Source: a virus. From it: a stretch of DNA of 39,329 bases. The translations under genes were made by a program, and so were the position numbers. The notes under the pieces are model-generated. The model was not told where the DNA came from and ran no database searches. It saw only the letters and a program-made list of their open reading frames with translations. The stretch covers positions 1-39,329 of the IMG/VR virus record IMGVR_UViG_3300046000_009440. One strand, written 5' to 3'. Shown here piece after piece: positions 31,316 to 39,329 of this stretch (within the stretch, counting starts at the first letter, position 1; each line of letters begins with the position of its first letter).

Positions 31316-34300
31316 TTAACTTGGGTTACAATATTTTTTTAATTCATCAGCCTTATCTTGCTGCTCTTTAGTTAAAGTAGTTTTTGTTTTAATTGCTAAT
31401 GATTTTTTTACATTATCATTATTAGTTTCAGCCTTACTTGTAATAACAATAGCTGTGTTTTTAGCTCTTGTTAAAGCAGTGTACACACTTTGAGATTTCG
31501 ACTTGTTGGAAGTAGCTCCTACGCCGTAAATATCTTTTAAATCAACAATAACATTATCATATGTAGATCCTTGAGATTTATGTGATGTAATAGCGTAAGA
31601 ATAATCTATCTCAGCAAACATTCCTTTTAAAGACCAAGCTTGTTGATAAGCCATTCTTCTTAAATCTCCTCTAGGCATAGCTTTAGCCGCTTCAAATCTT
31701 TTAGATACATCTTCATCAAATTTTACCTTATCTTCTTTATGTATTACTGGAAAATAAGTAAGCTTATTGCTGTTAGAAGAAAATTTAACTCCTAATTCAA
31801 AAACTTTATATCCATTTTTAGTTGTTTCATTTATTTGCTCTATTGTAAACTCATCACTATTAGAAAAAGTAGTGTATTTATCTAAAGTATAATTGTTCTG
31901 GAACATTATCTGATCTTTTACCACAAACTGAGGAACATCTTCGCCAAATACTTCTTTTCTTATTTTGTTATTATAAGCTTGTCTTGTTGCGTTTCTGTAT
32001 GTAACAATTTTTATAACATTAAAGTTTTTTTCATTAATTCCTTTTCTAAAAGTTTCAACAACATCATCAAAAGCGTCATTTAAGTTATTTATAAAAACTA
32101 AATTACCTTTTTCTGAAAGAGTATCTTTTATTTTTCCTTCAGGAATAGGATTTGCTTTTGGATTAGAAGATTCTGAATTATCCCAAAAGTAATCTGCAAA
32201 AGGCAATATTGGAGATTCTTCCCCTTGTCTAACTCTTTCAGTTAAACTTGCTTTATTTTTAGATTCAAATACAGGGCTTATTTCATCTGAAGATATTTTT
32301 CTAATAGGAGGTAATTGACCTCTGTCTCCTAAAAATATAACTTTTGCATATCTTCTTTTTTCAGACATAATCAAGCTTAAAGACTCTTCATTAACCATTG
32401 ATGCTTCATCTATAACAATGATATCTGCGTTTTCAATAGGTCTTTCCATCCCGTATCCTGGCTCAAACTCTCCAGTTTCTTGGTCCATAGTCATTCCAAG
32501 TAATCCAGCAATACTACTACTTCCAATTTTTTTAGGAAATCTTTCTTCAAGCTTTGAGGCTAATACTAATTTAGCTTTATGAGATAAGGCAGCAATTTGT
32601 ATGTTTTTCCCTTTTTCTACAGAATCAACTAAAGCCTCTTGGACCATTGTTGTTTTACCAGTACCAGCTTTACCTTCAAGCATAAATATTTCTTGAGGAT
32701 TACCATTTTCAATAAAATCTTTAATAGCAATAATAGCATCTTCTTGTTGCTTATTAGCTGGTTTAAAAGATTGCTGTGTTTGAGATTTAGTTTCAGTTAA
32801 ATAATTATTTTCCTCTATTTTAACTTCAGGAGCCTTTGTGATATTGTTACCTGCTTTTTCTAAGATAGCTTTTTTATTACCATCATTTTCTAAATACTTC
32901 ATAACTTTATTAGAAGTCATAGAAATAATAGTATTACTTGGAGTAACAATATAATTAGCTCCTTTGTGTTTAACTATTTTAGCCTTAGAATTTAAAGCAG
33001 TTAATTTATCTTTAGATACTGATATTTTACTACTTGCTCCAACTAAGTTAGGATTATAAATTTGAATAGTTCCATTAGCATTTTCCTGTGTAACAATATA
33101 TGTCTCATTATTATATTTAACATATTGTCCTGGATTAAATTCAGTGTTAATTGAAACCGTGCTTTCTTCTGTTTTAGAAGATTCTTCAGTATTAATTTCT
33201 CCTGAAATACTATCTTTAGTTTTTCGATAAACATCTCTAATAGCTTGTTTAGCTGCTTCTGATTTTTTATCTCCAATATATTCTTTCCTTGAAACCCATT
33301 TATTAGGATTTTCTTTATCTGGAACACTATAATTTTCAATATCTCTAGTTCCAACCCCTGCAAAATCTTTAGTAAGAATAGGTGTTTCTACTTCTTCAAA
33401 TATAAATCCATTATTTAAATACCATCGTTCTGTATTAATGTCCCAAACATAAGTTGGTTTATTTAATTTTAACCCTAATTGAATAGCAGTATTAGTTCCA
33501 CCTTTAACTTTATTTTCTATTATATCTAAAGATGCAATAGCAAAAACAGCATCAGCATTAGCTACTTGATAGTAATTTCTAACTTGAAGATTGCCTCTTA
33601 AATCATTTTTATATTCAATTCCTAAAAGATTTTTAATTTCCTGTCTAGCAACTTCCATTTGTTCAGAAGTAACTTCAGTAGATTTAACTCCAAGGTTTTT
33701 AAGTAAAGGAGCAAGATTTGCATTCTTTCCTTCTCTATAGTGTTTGTGTTCTGTAACTCCAAATTCTTTTCTACCAATTACATCCCACATAGTATCAGAT
33801 CCATAAGCTCCGCCAGAGTGATTTGTAATTTCAGACATTGATGTTATTGGTTCAGAAACTGATTCTATTTGAGCAGTAGATGGTTGAGCAGTTTCTTTTT
33901 CTAATAAAGGAGTAATTAATTTATCATACTTATCATAAATTTCCTCATACTTTTTTAGAACACGAGAAGGCATTAATGTTTTATCTACTTTACCATCTAC
34001 CTTATAATTTTCTATGTCAGGTATTTTAGATAAAGTTTCGGCTTTTTCTTCTTCTCTTAATTTTTCTATTGTAACATCATTAGCTAAATCTTCTTTTCTA
34101 TCTTCAATTTTATCTAAAACAAAGTTAGGATTAAATTGATTTCTAGAAGTAACTATTGTGCCTCTTAGTTTATCAACATAATTTTCATCTATAATTAGTG
34201 TGCTTCTAGTAAATACATCTCCATATTCAACAATAGTTGCTCCTTTACTTTTATTACCCAAAGGCTGTACTCTTGTATAAACAGCTTGATTTCTTGAATT

Positions 34301-37300
34301 ATATCCCTCTAATTTATAAGTTAAATACTTTTTTTCTTTTTTTGCAACTTCTTGACCTAAATTATCAAAGCTTTTCTCTTCTAATTCTCTTTTTAAATAA
34401 TATTTGGCTTTTCCTGGCTCTTTTAGTATAAAACCAGTGTCAAAATTTTCAGACACCGCATCGTTATCAAAAACTCTATTTACAAATTTATAGTCAGAAG
34501 TATTATTTAAATAAAATTTATCTATAAAATCAGAATGATCTTCTTTTGAAAAGTTTTTAACAAAATGATCTATACCTTCTTTTACTAAAAATTCATGAGG
34601 CATATAAGTGTAAAACTGATTAGAGTTCATTCTAAACCCAGAAGTAATAAAAGAATATCTAATTAAGTCTTCTCCTAGTTCAGGATTATCTATAATTAAA
34701 TCTCTCCATGAGTCTGTTATCTTTTGTTCAAAGTCTGGAGATTTTTTTCTATTATTTAAAGCAATTAATTTTAATTTACCTTGGTTTTTTATTTGAAGTT
34801 CATCTAAAATTAAATACTTATCTTTATTTTGTTTTTTAAATTCACTAAATCTTTCAGGTAATTTATCTAATAATTGTCTTGTTTCTGTAGAAGATAAATT
34901 AAATGCAGGAAAATTAGACATTACATAAGTATAATAACTTTTTTCCAATTCAGTCATTAATTTTTCATCAACAGCTGGCATAGAATATATGTCGTTAGAT
35001 ATTTCATTAAACAACCCTTGAACATCTTGTTGTCCTTGAGGGAATAAAGATGGATTAGCTTGAACTATTCTCATTACTTCTTTTAAAGCATCTAAATAAG
35101 TTCCTAACGGAGTGTTTTCAAATTTACTACCTAAACCTACTAAAACTTTTTCTTTGTCTGTATTTTCTTTATCTAAGATATATTGTTTAAGATTAAATAT
35201 AGAATATAATGAGTTAATATTTTTACCCATTCCATTTGTATCTACTTTAGATACATCTACATTTTCTCTAAGTGCTTTACTTACTTCTTGAAGTTCAAAA
35301 AACTTGTCTAACAATGCAACTTGAAAAGAACCATCTTGTTCTGATTTAACTTGATCTCTATAATACTTTAAATTATATTTAGGCTCTGTAACTTTGATTT
35401 TTTTCTCTTCAAATATTTTAGAATGAGCGTCTTTTAAAAATGTTAAAACATCTTCTAATCTTTCATCACTAACATCTTTTCCAACTATTTTTTTTAGCTT
35501 TTCTTTAGATTGTTGTCCGACTAAATAACCAAGACCAGATCTTTCTGATCTTACTAATTTTTGATATATAAAAGGAAGTGATTTTTTTAAATCAGAAAAT
35601 TGTTCGCTATTTTTCTTTAAATCATTTAAAACTAAATTTCTTTTAAACTTAGATTTCATATCTCCTGAATTATTTCCTAAGATGGATTCAAGACTTGACT
35701 GATAATCTATATATTCTTTTATTATTGGCTGAGCCATAAAAGAAGTTGCATATAAAGGATGAACTCCAGCTCTAATTAATAAGTTACCAGTATTTGTTGT
35801 TGAAGTAACCCAGTTTCCTCTAGTAATGTAAGGATCTTTAGCTATATCAACAAAAGCATTAAGAATAGCAGTAAGTGAGTCACTGATTTTAATCTTTTTA
35901 ATAGACTCTCTAAAAGCGTCTACTCTAGCTTTTTCACTACCAGGTTTAATTAATTCATTAACATAATATTCTAAGTCTTCTTTAGACAGTTCTTCAGAAT
36001 ATTCATTATCTAATTTAGTATCTCCTTTTTGATTTGTAGCACCCCATCCAATAAAGTATTTATTAATACTTAATTCTCCTAATCTATTAATATCTACTAA
36101 AGCGTTTGCTTCTTGACCAACTCCAGCTTTACCGCCAGTGTATTCATATCTTAATTTAGTATCATTATATGCATTAAAATGAAACATAACTTCGCTAGAA
36201 TCTGTAGGCATTAAATCAGTAATGTTGTCTTTTAAAACATCATTATCTAATGGTTTCATTATATCTTCAAGAACTTTAGTATGTGTCAAAACAGACTTAT
36301 ATAATTCAATCAATCTATTTTGTAATGCCTCTTTAGTTTGCCTTTTATTGCTCAGCATCTTATCATGCTCAGTATAAACAAGTCTGCCTTCTTCTAATTC
36401 ATAATTTGCCATCATAAGATACATCTTATCAATGTCAAAGTCAGAACCTGTTTTTGTTGTGATACCTGTATAAGCAACAATAGTATCTCCATTCTCTTCA
36501 GGGAGTATTCCTATTATTTCTAAAGCATCATTTGAAGACAAACCTTGATTTGGAATTCTATAACCTATTAGGTTTTTTCTAATTCTTTCATCAATTATAG
36601 GAGGATTTCCATCTTTACCTATAAACAATTCTTCAGCTGTATATTTTTTGTAATCTTTAATATATTTTGCAATAAATGAACCAGAAATAAATACACCTCC
36701 TGGTCTTACTTTCTTTTTACCATTTTCATCTTTATAGTAATGAGGTTCGTAAGCTGTTTCTCCAGTTTTTAAACTAGGATGCATTATAATTCCTTGCTGA
36801 ATAGCTTCGTCTTTATTAATACCAAAATTAGACATTTGAATAAATGCTCCACCATTAGTTTTGATCTTAATTAAACGATCATTCATAATAGAAGAAAATA
36901 TACTCATAATCTTGTCCATAGACTGAGGAATTCCATATAATGTAGTTTCTTTTTTTAAAGCATCTATTACATTTTTAGAACCACCTCTTTCTTCAAGTTC
37001 TCTTACTAAAGCATTATAAAAACCTTTTACATTTTTTATTTCTCCATTTCTAAAAACTTTAAATTCATCTCTGACTTCAGCAAGACCTTTCTCAACTAAC
37101 CCATCAACAATATTGACAATGTTATTAATAATGGTTTGCCCATTAGTTTCTTTACCATCTAAATCAAAGCCACTTAATTCTTTATTAAAGATCAATCCAG
37201 CAAATATGTTTTTTTGAATTTGAGAACCTACAGCAGTTTGCTTTACTGTTTTAGTAGGTAAATCTTGCTGTAATTTCCAGCCATAGTTAGATAACTGATT

Positions 37301-39329
37301 TACATTAAAAGTAAATTCATCTTTTACTGTACCATCTTCGTTATGTATAGTTGTTGGAGTATTAGATCCTACTTTAATACCATCCAAAGTAATTAACTCA
37401 TCTACTTCTTGAGTAATCATTTGGTCATAAACTCTCTGTAAACCAGTGCCTTTTACTAAATTTTTAGTTAATACTGCTTGAGAGTATTTTAAAAATGTAG
37501 GAGTTTTGCCATTCATATAAAAGTAAACTCCTTTCAATGCTTGACCTACGACCTTTAATTCTTCTTTACTATATGGTTTTGGATCATCACTAATCATTTT
37601 TTCATAAACTGAATTATGAAGGGCAGACCATTTTCCAAGTCTTTCCATTAAAAATTTCCATCTAGCAGGAGTTATCCATGCTTGACCATCAGCAGAGTTT
37701 GTGTTTTCATAAGGCTTTGCGCCTTCTTTACCTAAAATTTCTTCAATTCTAGCGTATTCTTGAGGTTTTATTTTTACTTTACTAGTAGTAGCCGCGTTAA
37801 AAAACTCTTCACCAGATTTTAATCTAAGCTGCAATCCGTCAGTATATGTTGCAGGAACACGCTTTTTATAATCTACCATGTCTTTATGAAAAGCAACATC
37901 ACCAGTAAACATTTTAGAGTACTCAATATTACTAACCAATCCATTAATATAAAAATCAGAAGCCATAGCTATTAAGGCTTGTTCTTTATTTAAAAGATTT
38001 TCTTCCATATATTTTTCAAATACTTTTTTAGATATACCAAAATTATCTATTTCTCCTTCTTCATTTATATCAAATATACCTTCAGAAAGAAAATTATCAA
38101 TAGTACTTTCAACGCCTTGTCTAAGAGATTCTTTTAAGTATTGTTTTACAAGATTAGTTAGTTCTTTATTGGCTACTAAATCAGTTGTGTGTTTAATTTC
38201 ATTTGAATAAACTCCTGACTTTTTAACATATAATTCGTCTTTAATTTTATTTACTAATTCATTTTTTGAAGCAGAATTGTAAGAAAGTTCTGGAAAATAT
38301 TGAGATAAAAAAGCGTTTCCATTTTTAGCGTCAATATTAGAGCCTTCCTTATAATGATAATTAACAAATAAACTTTCAGGACTATCCTTTAAAGAATCTA
38401 CTTCTTTATGAGCCTCTTTCATTCTGTTAAATTCAGAATTAAAGTAATTAAAGAAAGTATCTAATGTTTCTTGTGTAAACACAGCTTCACCATTATTATC
38501 TAGACTATTAAATGAATCTATAAAGAATCCAGTTTTTATTTGATAATCAGTTCCTTTATCCGCAGGGGTAGTTGTTCTTGAATAACTTTGAGATAATGTT
38601 TTATTTACATAATCATTAAAGTAATCTTTAAAAGATAAATCAGAAGAATCACTATAATTACCATCATTATCTTGAAATGTATTAAAAATACCTAACTTTA
38701 AGCCTTCTAATCTTTCTTTGATAATACTATTAACATCACTATCTTCATAAGTCATGTTTGGATCTAAGTCTTCAGCTAGCAAATATTTCATTAAAGCAGA
38801 GCCTTTGTTGTATGCAGAAGCATTTTTCCAGTTTTTTAAAAGTTCTGGATTTTTTTGCCATTGTTTTATTCTTGTAGATAAATAAGATGGATATGAGAAT
38901 AACCATTTATTCTTTCCGGAAGACCATATACTTGCATCTGATCCTTCAGACATAAAGAATGATTCAGCTTTAGCCATTTTTTTAAAAACACCTTCTTTAT
39001 CAAAAGGATTTTTAAAATCAACGCTTGATTTAGAAAAGTTTTTTAAAGCTGATTTAACAGCAATTATTGATTGAGTTATACTTTTAGATAATAAATCTAT
39101 TTGCTTGTCTGTATCAAAGAAAAAAGTACCTTCTCCATCAAGATAGTTCATTAATCCTTGTTTAGTTGACTCAATTCCTAATTTTCTAGATATATTTAAA
39201 AATTTATTTACATTATCTTCAAATTCTTTTCTAGAAATATTAGGCTTAACTAATCCTTTTAAAGATTCAAGCTCACTTTTTACTTGCTCTATATATTCTT
39301 TTGAGCCTTCTTTTAGTTTATTATCCTCT
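31316..39329 (-). CDS. Giant fusion: crAss-like virion RNA polymerase, SLOG domain and SF1 helicase (5' end beyond window)
   Basis: The frame is open to the right edge; at least 2670 residues are visible and the start lies outside. Counting from the ATG at 39151, residues ~870-920 hold LIGYRIPNQGLSSNDALEII and KTGSDFDIDKMYLMM, resembling the RNA polymerase beta-prime NADFDGD metal loop. This DxDxD form fits crAss-like virion RNA polymerases. At ~1775 begins a SLOG/YpsA-like domain (NHSGGAYGSDTMWD, KHYREGKNANLA, VKGGTNTAIQLGL). Small strand-rich modules follow, then an SF1 helicase of RecD/Dda type: GKAGTGKTT (~2160), VIDEASM, FLGDRGQLPP, YAITSHKSQGSTYDN and VYTALTRAKN. It is probably packaged and injected to start early transcription, though packaging is inferred. 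Confidence 0.82.
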   Translation of the reverse strand, partial: EDNKLKEGSKEYIEQVKSELESLKGLVKPNISRKEFEDNVNKFLNISRKLGIESTKQGLMNYLDGEGTFFFDTDKQIDLLSKSITQSIIAVKSALKNFSKSSVDFKNPFDKEGVFKKMAKAESFFMSEGSDASIWSSGKNKWLFSYPSYLSTRIKQWQKNPELLKNWKNASAYNKGSALMKYLLAEDLDPNMTYEDSDVNSIIKERLEGLKLGIFNTFQDNDGNYSDSSDLSFKDYFNDYVNKTLSQSYSRTTTPADKGTDYQIKTGFFIDSFNSLDNNGEAVFTQETLDTFFNYFNSEFNRMKEAHKEVDSLKDSPESLFVNYHYKEGSNIDAKNGNAFLSQYFPELSYNSASKNELVNKIKDELYVKKSGVYSNEIKHTTDLVANKELTNLVKQYLKESLRQGVESTIDNFLSEGIFDINEEGEIDNFGISKKVFEKYMEENLLNKEQALIAMASDFYINGLVSNIEYSKMFTGDVAFHKDMVDYKKRVPATYTDGLQLRLKSGEEFFNAATTSKVKIKPQEYARIEEILGKEGAKPYENTNSADGQAWITPARWKFLMERLGKWSALHNSVYEKMISDDPKPYSKEELKVVGQALKGVYFYMNGKTPTFLKYSQAVLTKNLVKGTGLQRVYDQMITQEVDELITLDGIKVGSNTPTTIHNEDGTVKDEFTFNVNQLSNYGWKLQQDLPTKTVKQTAVGSQIQKNIFAGLIFNKELSGFDLDGKETNGQTIINNIVNIVDGLVEKGLAEVRDEFKVFRNGEIKNVKGFYNALVRELEERGGSKNVIDALKKETTLYGIPQSMDKIMSIFSSIMNDRLIKIKTNGGAFIQMSNFGINKDEAIQQGIIMHPSLKTGETAYEPHYYKDENGKKKVRPGGVFISGSFIAKYIKDYKKYTAEELFIGKDGNPPIIDERIRKNLIGYRIPNQGLSSNDALEIIGILPEENGDTIVAYTGITTKTGSDFDIDKMYLMMANYELEEGRLVYTEHDKMLSNKRQTKEALQNRLIELYKSVLTHTKVLEDIMKPLDNDVLKDNITDLMPTDSSEVMFHFNAYNDTKLRYEYTGGKAGVGQEANALVDINRLGELSINKYFIGWGATNQKGDTKLDNEYSEELSKEDLEYYVNELIKPGSEKARVDAFRESIKKIKISDSLTAILNAFVDIAKDPYITRGNWVTSTTNTGNLLIRAGVHPLYATSFMAQPIIKEYIDYQSSLESILGNNSGDMKSKFKRNLVLNDLKKNSEQFSDLKKSLPFIYQKLVRSERSGLGYLVGQQSKEKLKKIVGKDVSDERLEDVLTFLKDAHSKIFEEKKIKVTEPKYNLKYYRDQVKSEQDGSFQVALLDKFFELQEVSKALRENVDVSKVDTNGMGKNINSLYSIFNLKQYILDKENTDKEKVLVGLGSKFENTPLGTYLDALKEVMRIVQANPSLFPQGQQDVQGLFNEISNDIYSMPAVDEKLMTELEKSYYTYVMSNFPAFNLSSTETRQLLDKLPERFSEFKKQNKDKYLILDELQIKNQGKLKLIALNNRKKSPDFEQKITDSWRDLIIDNPELGEDLIRYSFITSGFRMNSNQFYTYMPHEFLVKEGIDHFVKNFSKEDHSDFIDKFYLNNTSDYKFVNRVFDNDAVSENFDTGFILKEPGKAKYYLKRELEEKSFDNLGQEVAKKEKKYLTYKLEGYNSRNQAVYTRVQPLGNKSKGATIVEYGDVFTRSTLIIDENYVDKLRGTIVTSRNQFNPNFVLDKIEDRKEDLANDVTIEKLREEEKAETLSKIPDIENYKVDGKVDKTLMPSRVLKKYEEIYDKYDKLITPLLEKETAQPSTAQIESVSEPITSMSEITNHSGGAYGSDTMWDVIGRKEFGVTEHKHYREGKNANLAPLLKNLGVKSTEVTSEQMEVARQEIKNLLGIEYKNDLRGNLQVRNYYQVANADAVFAIASLDIIENKVKGGTNTAIQLGLKLNKPTYVWDINTERWYLNNGFIFEEVETPILTKDFAGVGTRDIENYSVPDKENPNKWVSRKEYIGDKKSEAAKQAIRDVYRKTKDSISGEINTEESSKTEESTVSINTEFNPGQYVKYNNETYIVTQENANGTIQIYNPNLVGASSKISVSKDKLTALNSKAKIVKHKGANYIVTPSNTIISMTSNKVMKYLENDGNKKAILEKAGNNITKAPEVKIEENNYLTETKSQTQQSFKPANKQQEDAIIAIKDFIENGNPQEIFMLEGKAGTGKTTMVQEALVDSVEKGKNIQIAALSHKAKLVLASKLEERFPKKIGSSSIAGLLGMTMDQETGEFEPGYGMERPIENADIIVIDEASMVNEESLSLIMSEKRRYAKVIFLGDRGQLPPIRKISSDEISPVFESKNKASLTERVRQGEESPILPFADYFWDNSESSNPKANPIPEGKIKDTLSEKGNLVFINNLNDAFDDVVETFRKGINEKNFNVIKIVTYRNATRQAYNNKIRKEVFGEDVPQFVVKDQIMFQNNYTLDKYTTFSNSDEFTIEQINETTKNGYKVFELGVKFSSNSNKLTYFPVIHKEDKVKFDEDVSKRFEAAKAMPRGDLRRMAYQQAWSLKGMFAEIDYSYAITSHKSQGSTYDNVIVDLKDIYGVGATSNKSKSQSVYTALTRAKNTAIVITSKAETNNDNVKKSLAIKTKTTLTKEQQDKADELKKYCNPS

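Noticed and set aside
33043-33363. 106-codon - strand ORF in another frame of the giant fusion gene
   Set aside because: It overlaps the main frame completely and has the low-complexity look of a shifted reading of it.
34237-34431. Small + strand ORFs inside the giant - strand genes (also at 27519, 29022 and 29876)
   Set aside because: Leu/Phe/Ile-rich shadow frames opposite Lys/Glu-rich coding sequence.
26684-39329. Stop-codon reassignment (TAG to Gln), known in some crAss-like phages
   Set aside because: The giant frames are uninterrupted under the standard code and end in TAA, and no clear suppressor tRNA is seen.
1-39329. CRISPR arrays, insertion sequences and integrase sites
   Set aside because: No regularly spaced repeats, transposase or integrase motifs, or terminal inverted repeats were seen anywhere in the window.

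Overview
The window is a stretch of a large, AT-rich, tailed-phage-like genome whose host is most likely a member of the Bacteroidota. The reasons are: very A-rich leaders in place of Shine-Dalgarno sites before most start codons, promoter boxes of the form TAnnTTTG (TATATTTG before three endonuclease genes), a crAss-like layout with early/replication genes on one strand and giant virion-type genes on the other, and a giant protein with a DxDxD (DFDID) polymerase motif like that of crAss-like virion RNA polymerases. The standard code is used: almost every gene ends in TAA and the long frames contain no in-frame TAG or TGA. No database search was possible; family calls rest on motifs read from the sequence.

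Left part (1-7500, + strand): a replication block. A possible helicase loader is followed by a DnaB-like helicase gene broken by two group I introns. Reading the splice sites from P1/P10 pairing and the protein frame gives exons 661-828, 1872-1880 and 3648-4586. The middle exon is only 9 nt and supplies the residues KVG of the Walker A loop. Intron 1 carries a GIY-YIG endonuclease; intron 2 carries three unrecognised ORFs, two of them paralogous. Then come a Sak4-like RecA-fold ATPase, a structured non-coding gap, an SSB-like protein, two tRNA-like genes with aberrant anticodon domains, and a primase.

7495-15080 (+): a compact seven-gene cassette for amide-bond chemistry: a GGCT-fold protein, two class I glutamine amidotransferase/C26-type hydrolases, an ATP-grasp ligase, two different glutamine-synthetase-fold amidoligases and a large class II glutamine amidotransferase with a hydrophobic leader. 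This is the best candidate for a little-described system; its substrate is unknown.

15084-26627 (+): recombination and nucleotide metabolism: a RusA-like resolvase, a PD-(D/E)XK nuclease, dUTPase, a B12-dependent (class II) ribonucleotide reductase split by a third group I intron (exons 17788-18768 and 19630-20508), an SF2 helicase, a DUF1599-like protein, a radical-SAM protein like spore photoproduct lyase, a metallophosphoesterase, ThyX and several unknowns. Intron 3 holds an HNH endonuclease and a tRNA-like fold in its P5 loop. A second, free-standing HNH gene follows the reductase. The three endonuclease genes share a promoter-in-hairpin layout like that known for T4 intron endonucleases.

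26631-26674 is a symmetrical terminator at the strand switch. From there to the end (- strand) lie three genes transcribed toward it: a giant polymerase-SLOG-helicase fusion that runs off the right edge, a ferritin with a complete ferroxidase centre, and a 1374-residue protein with a zinc-peptidase motif. They are probably late virion proteins, some perhaps ejected with the DNA.
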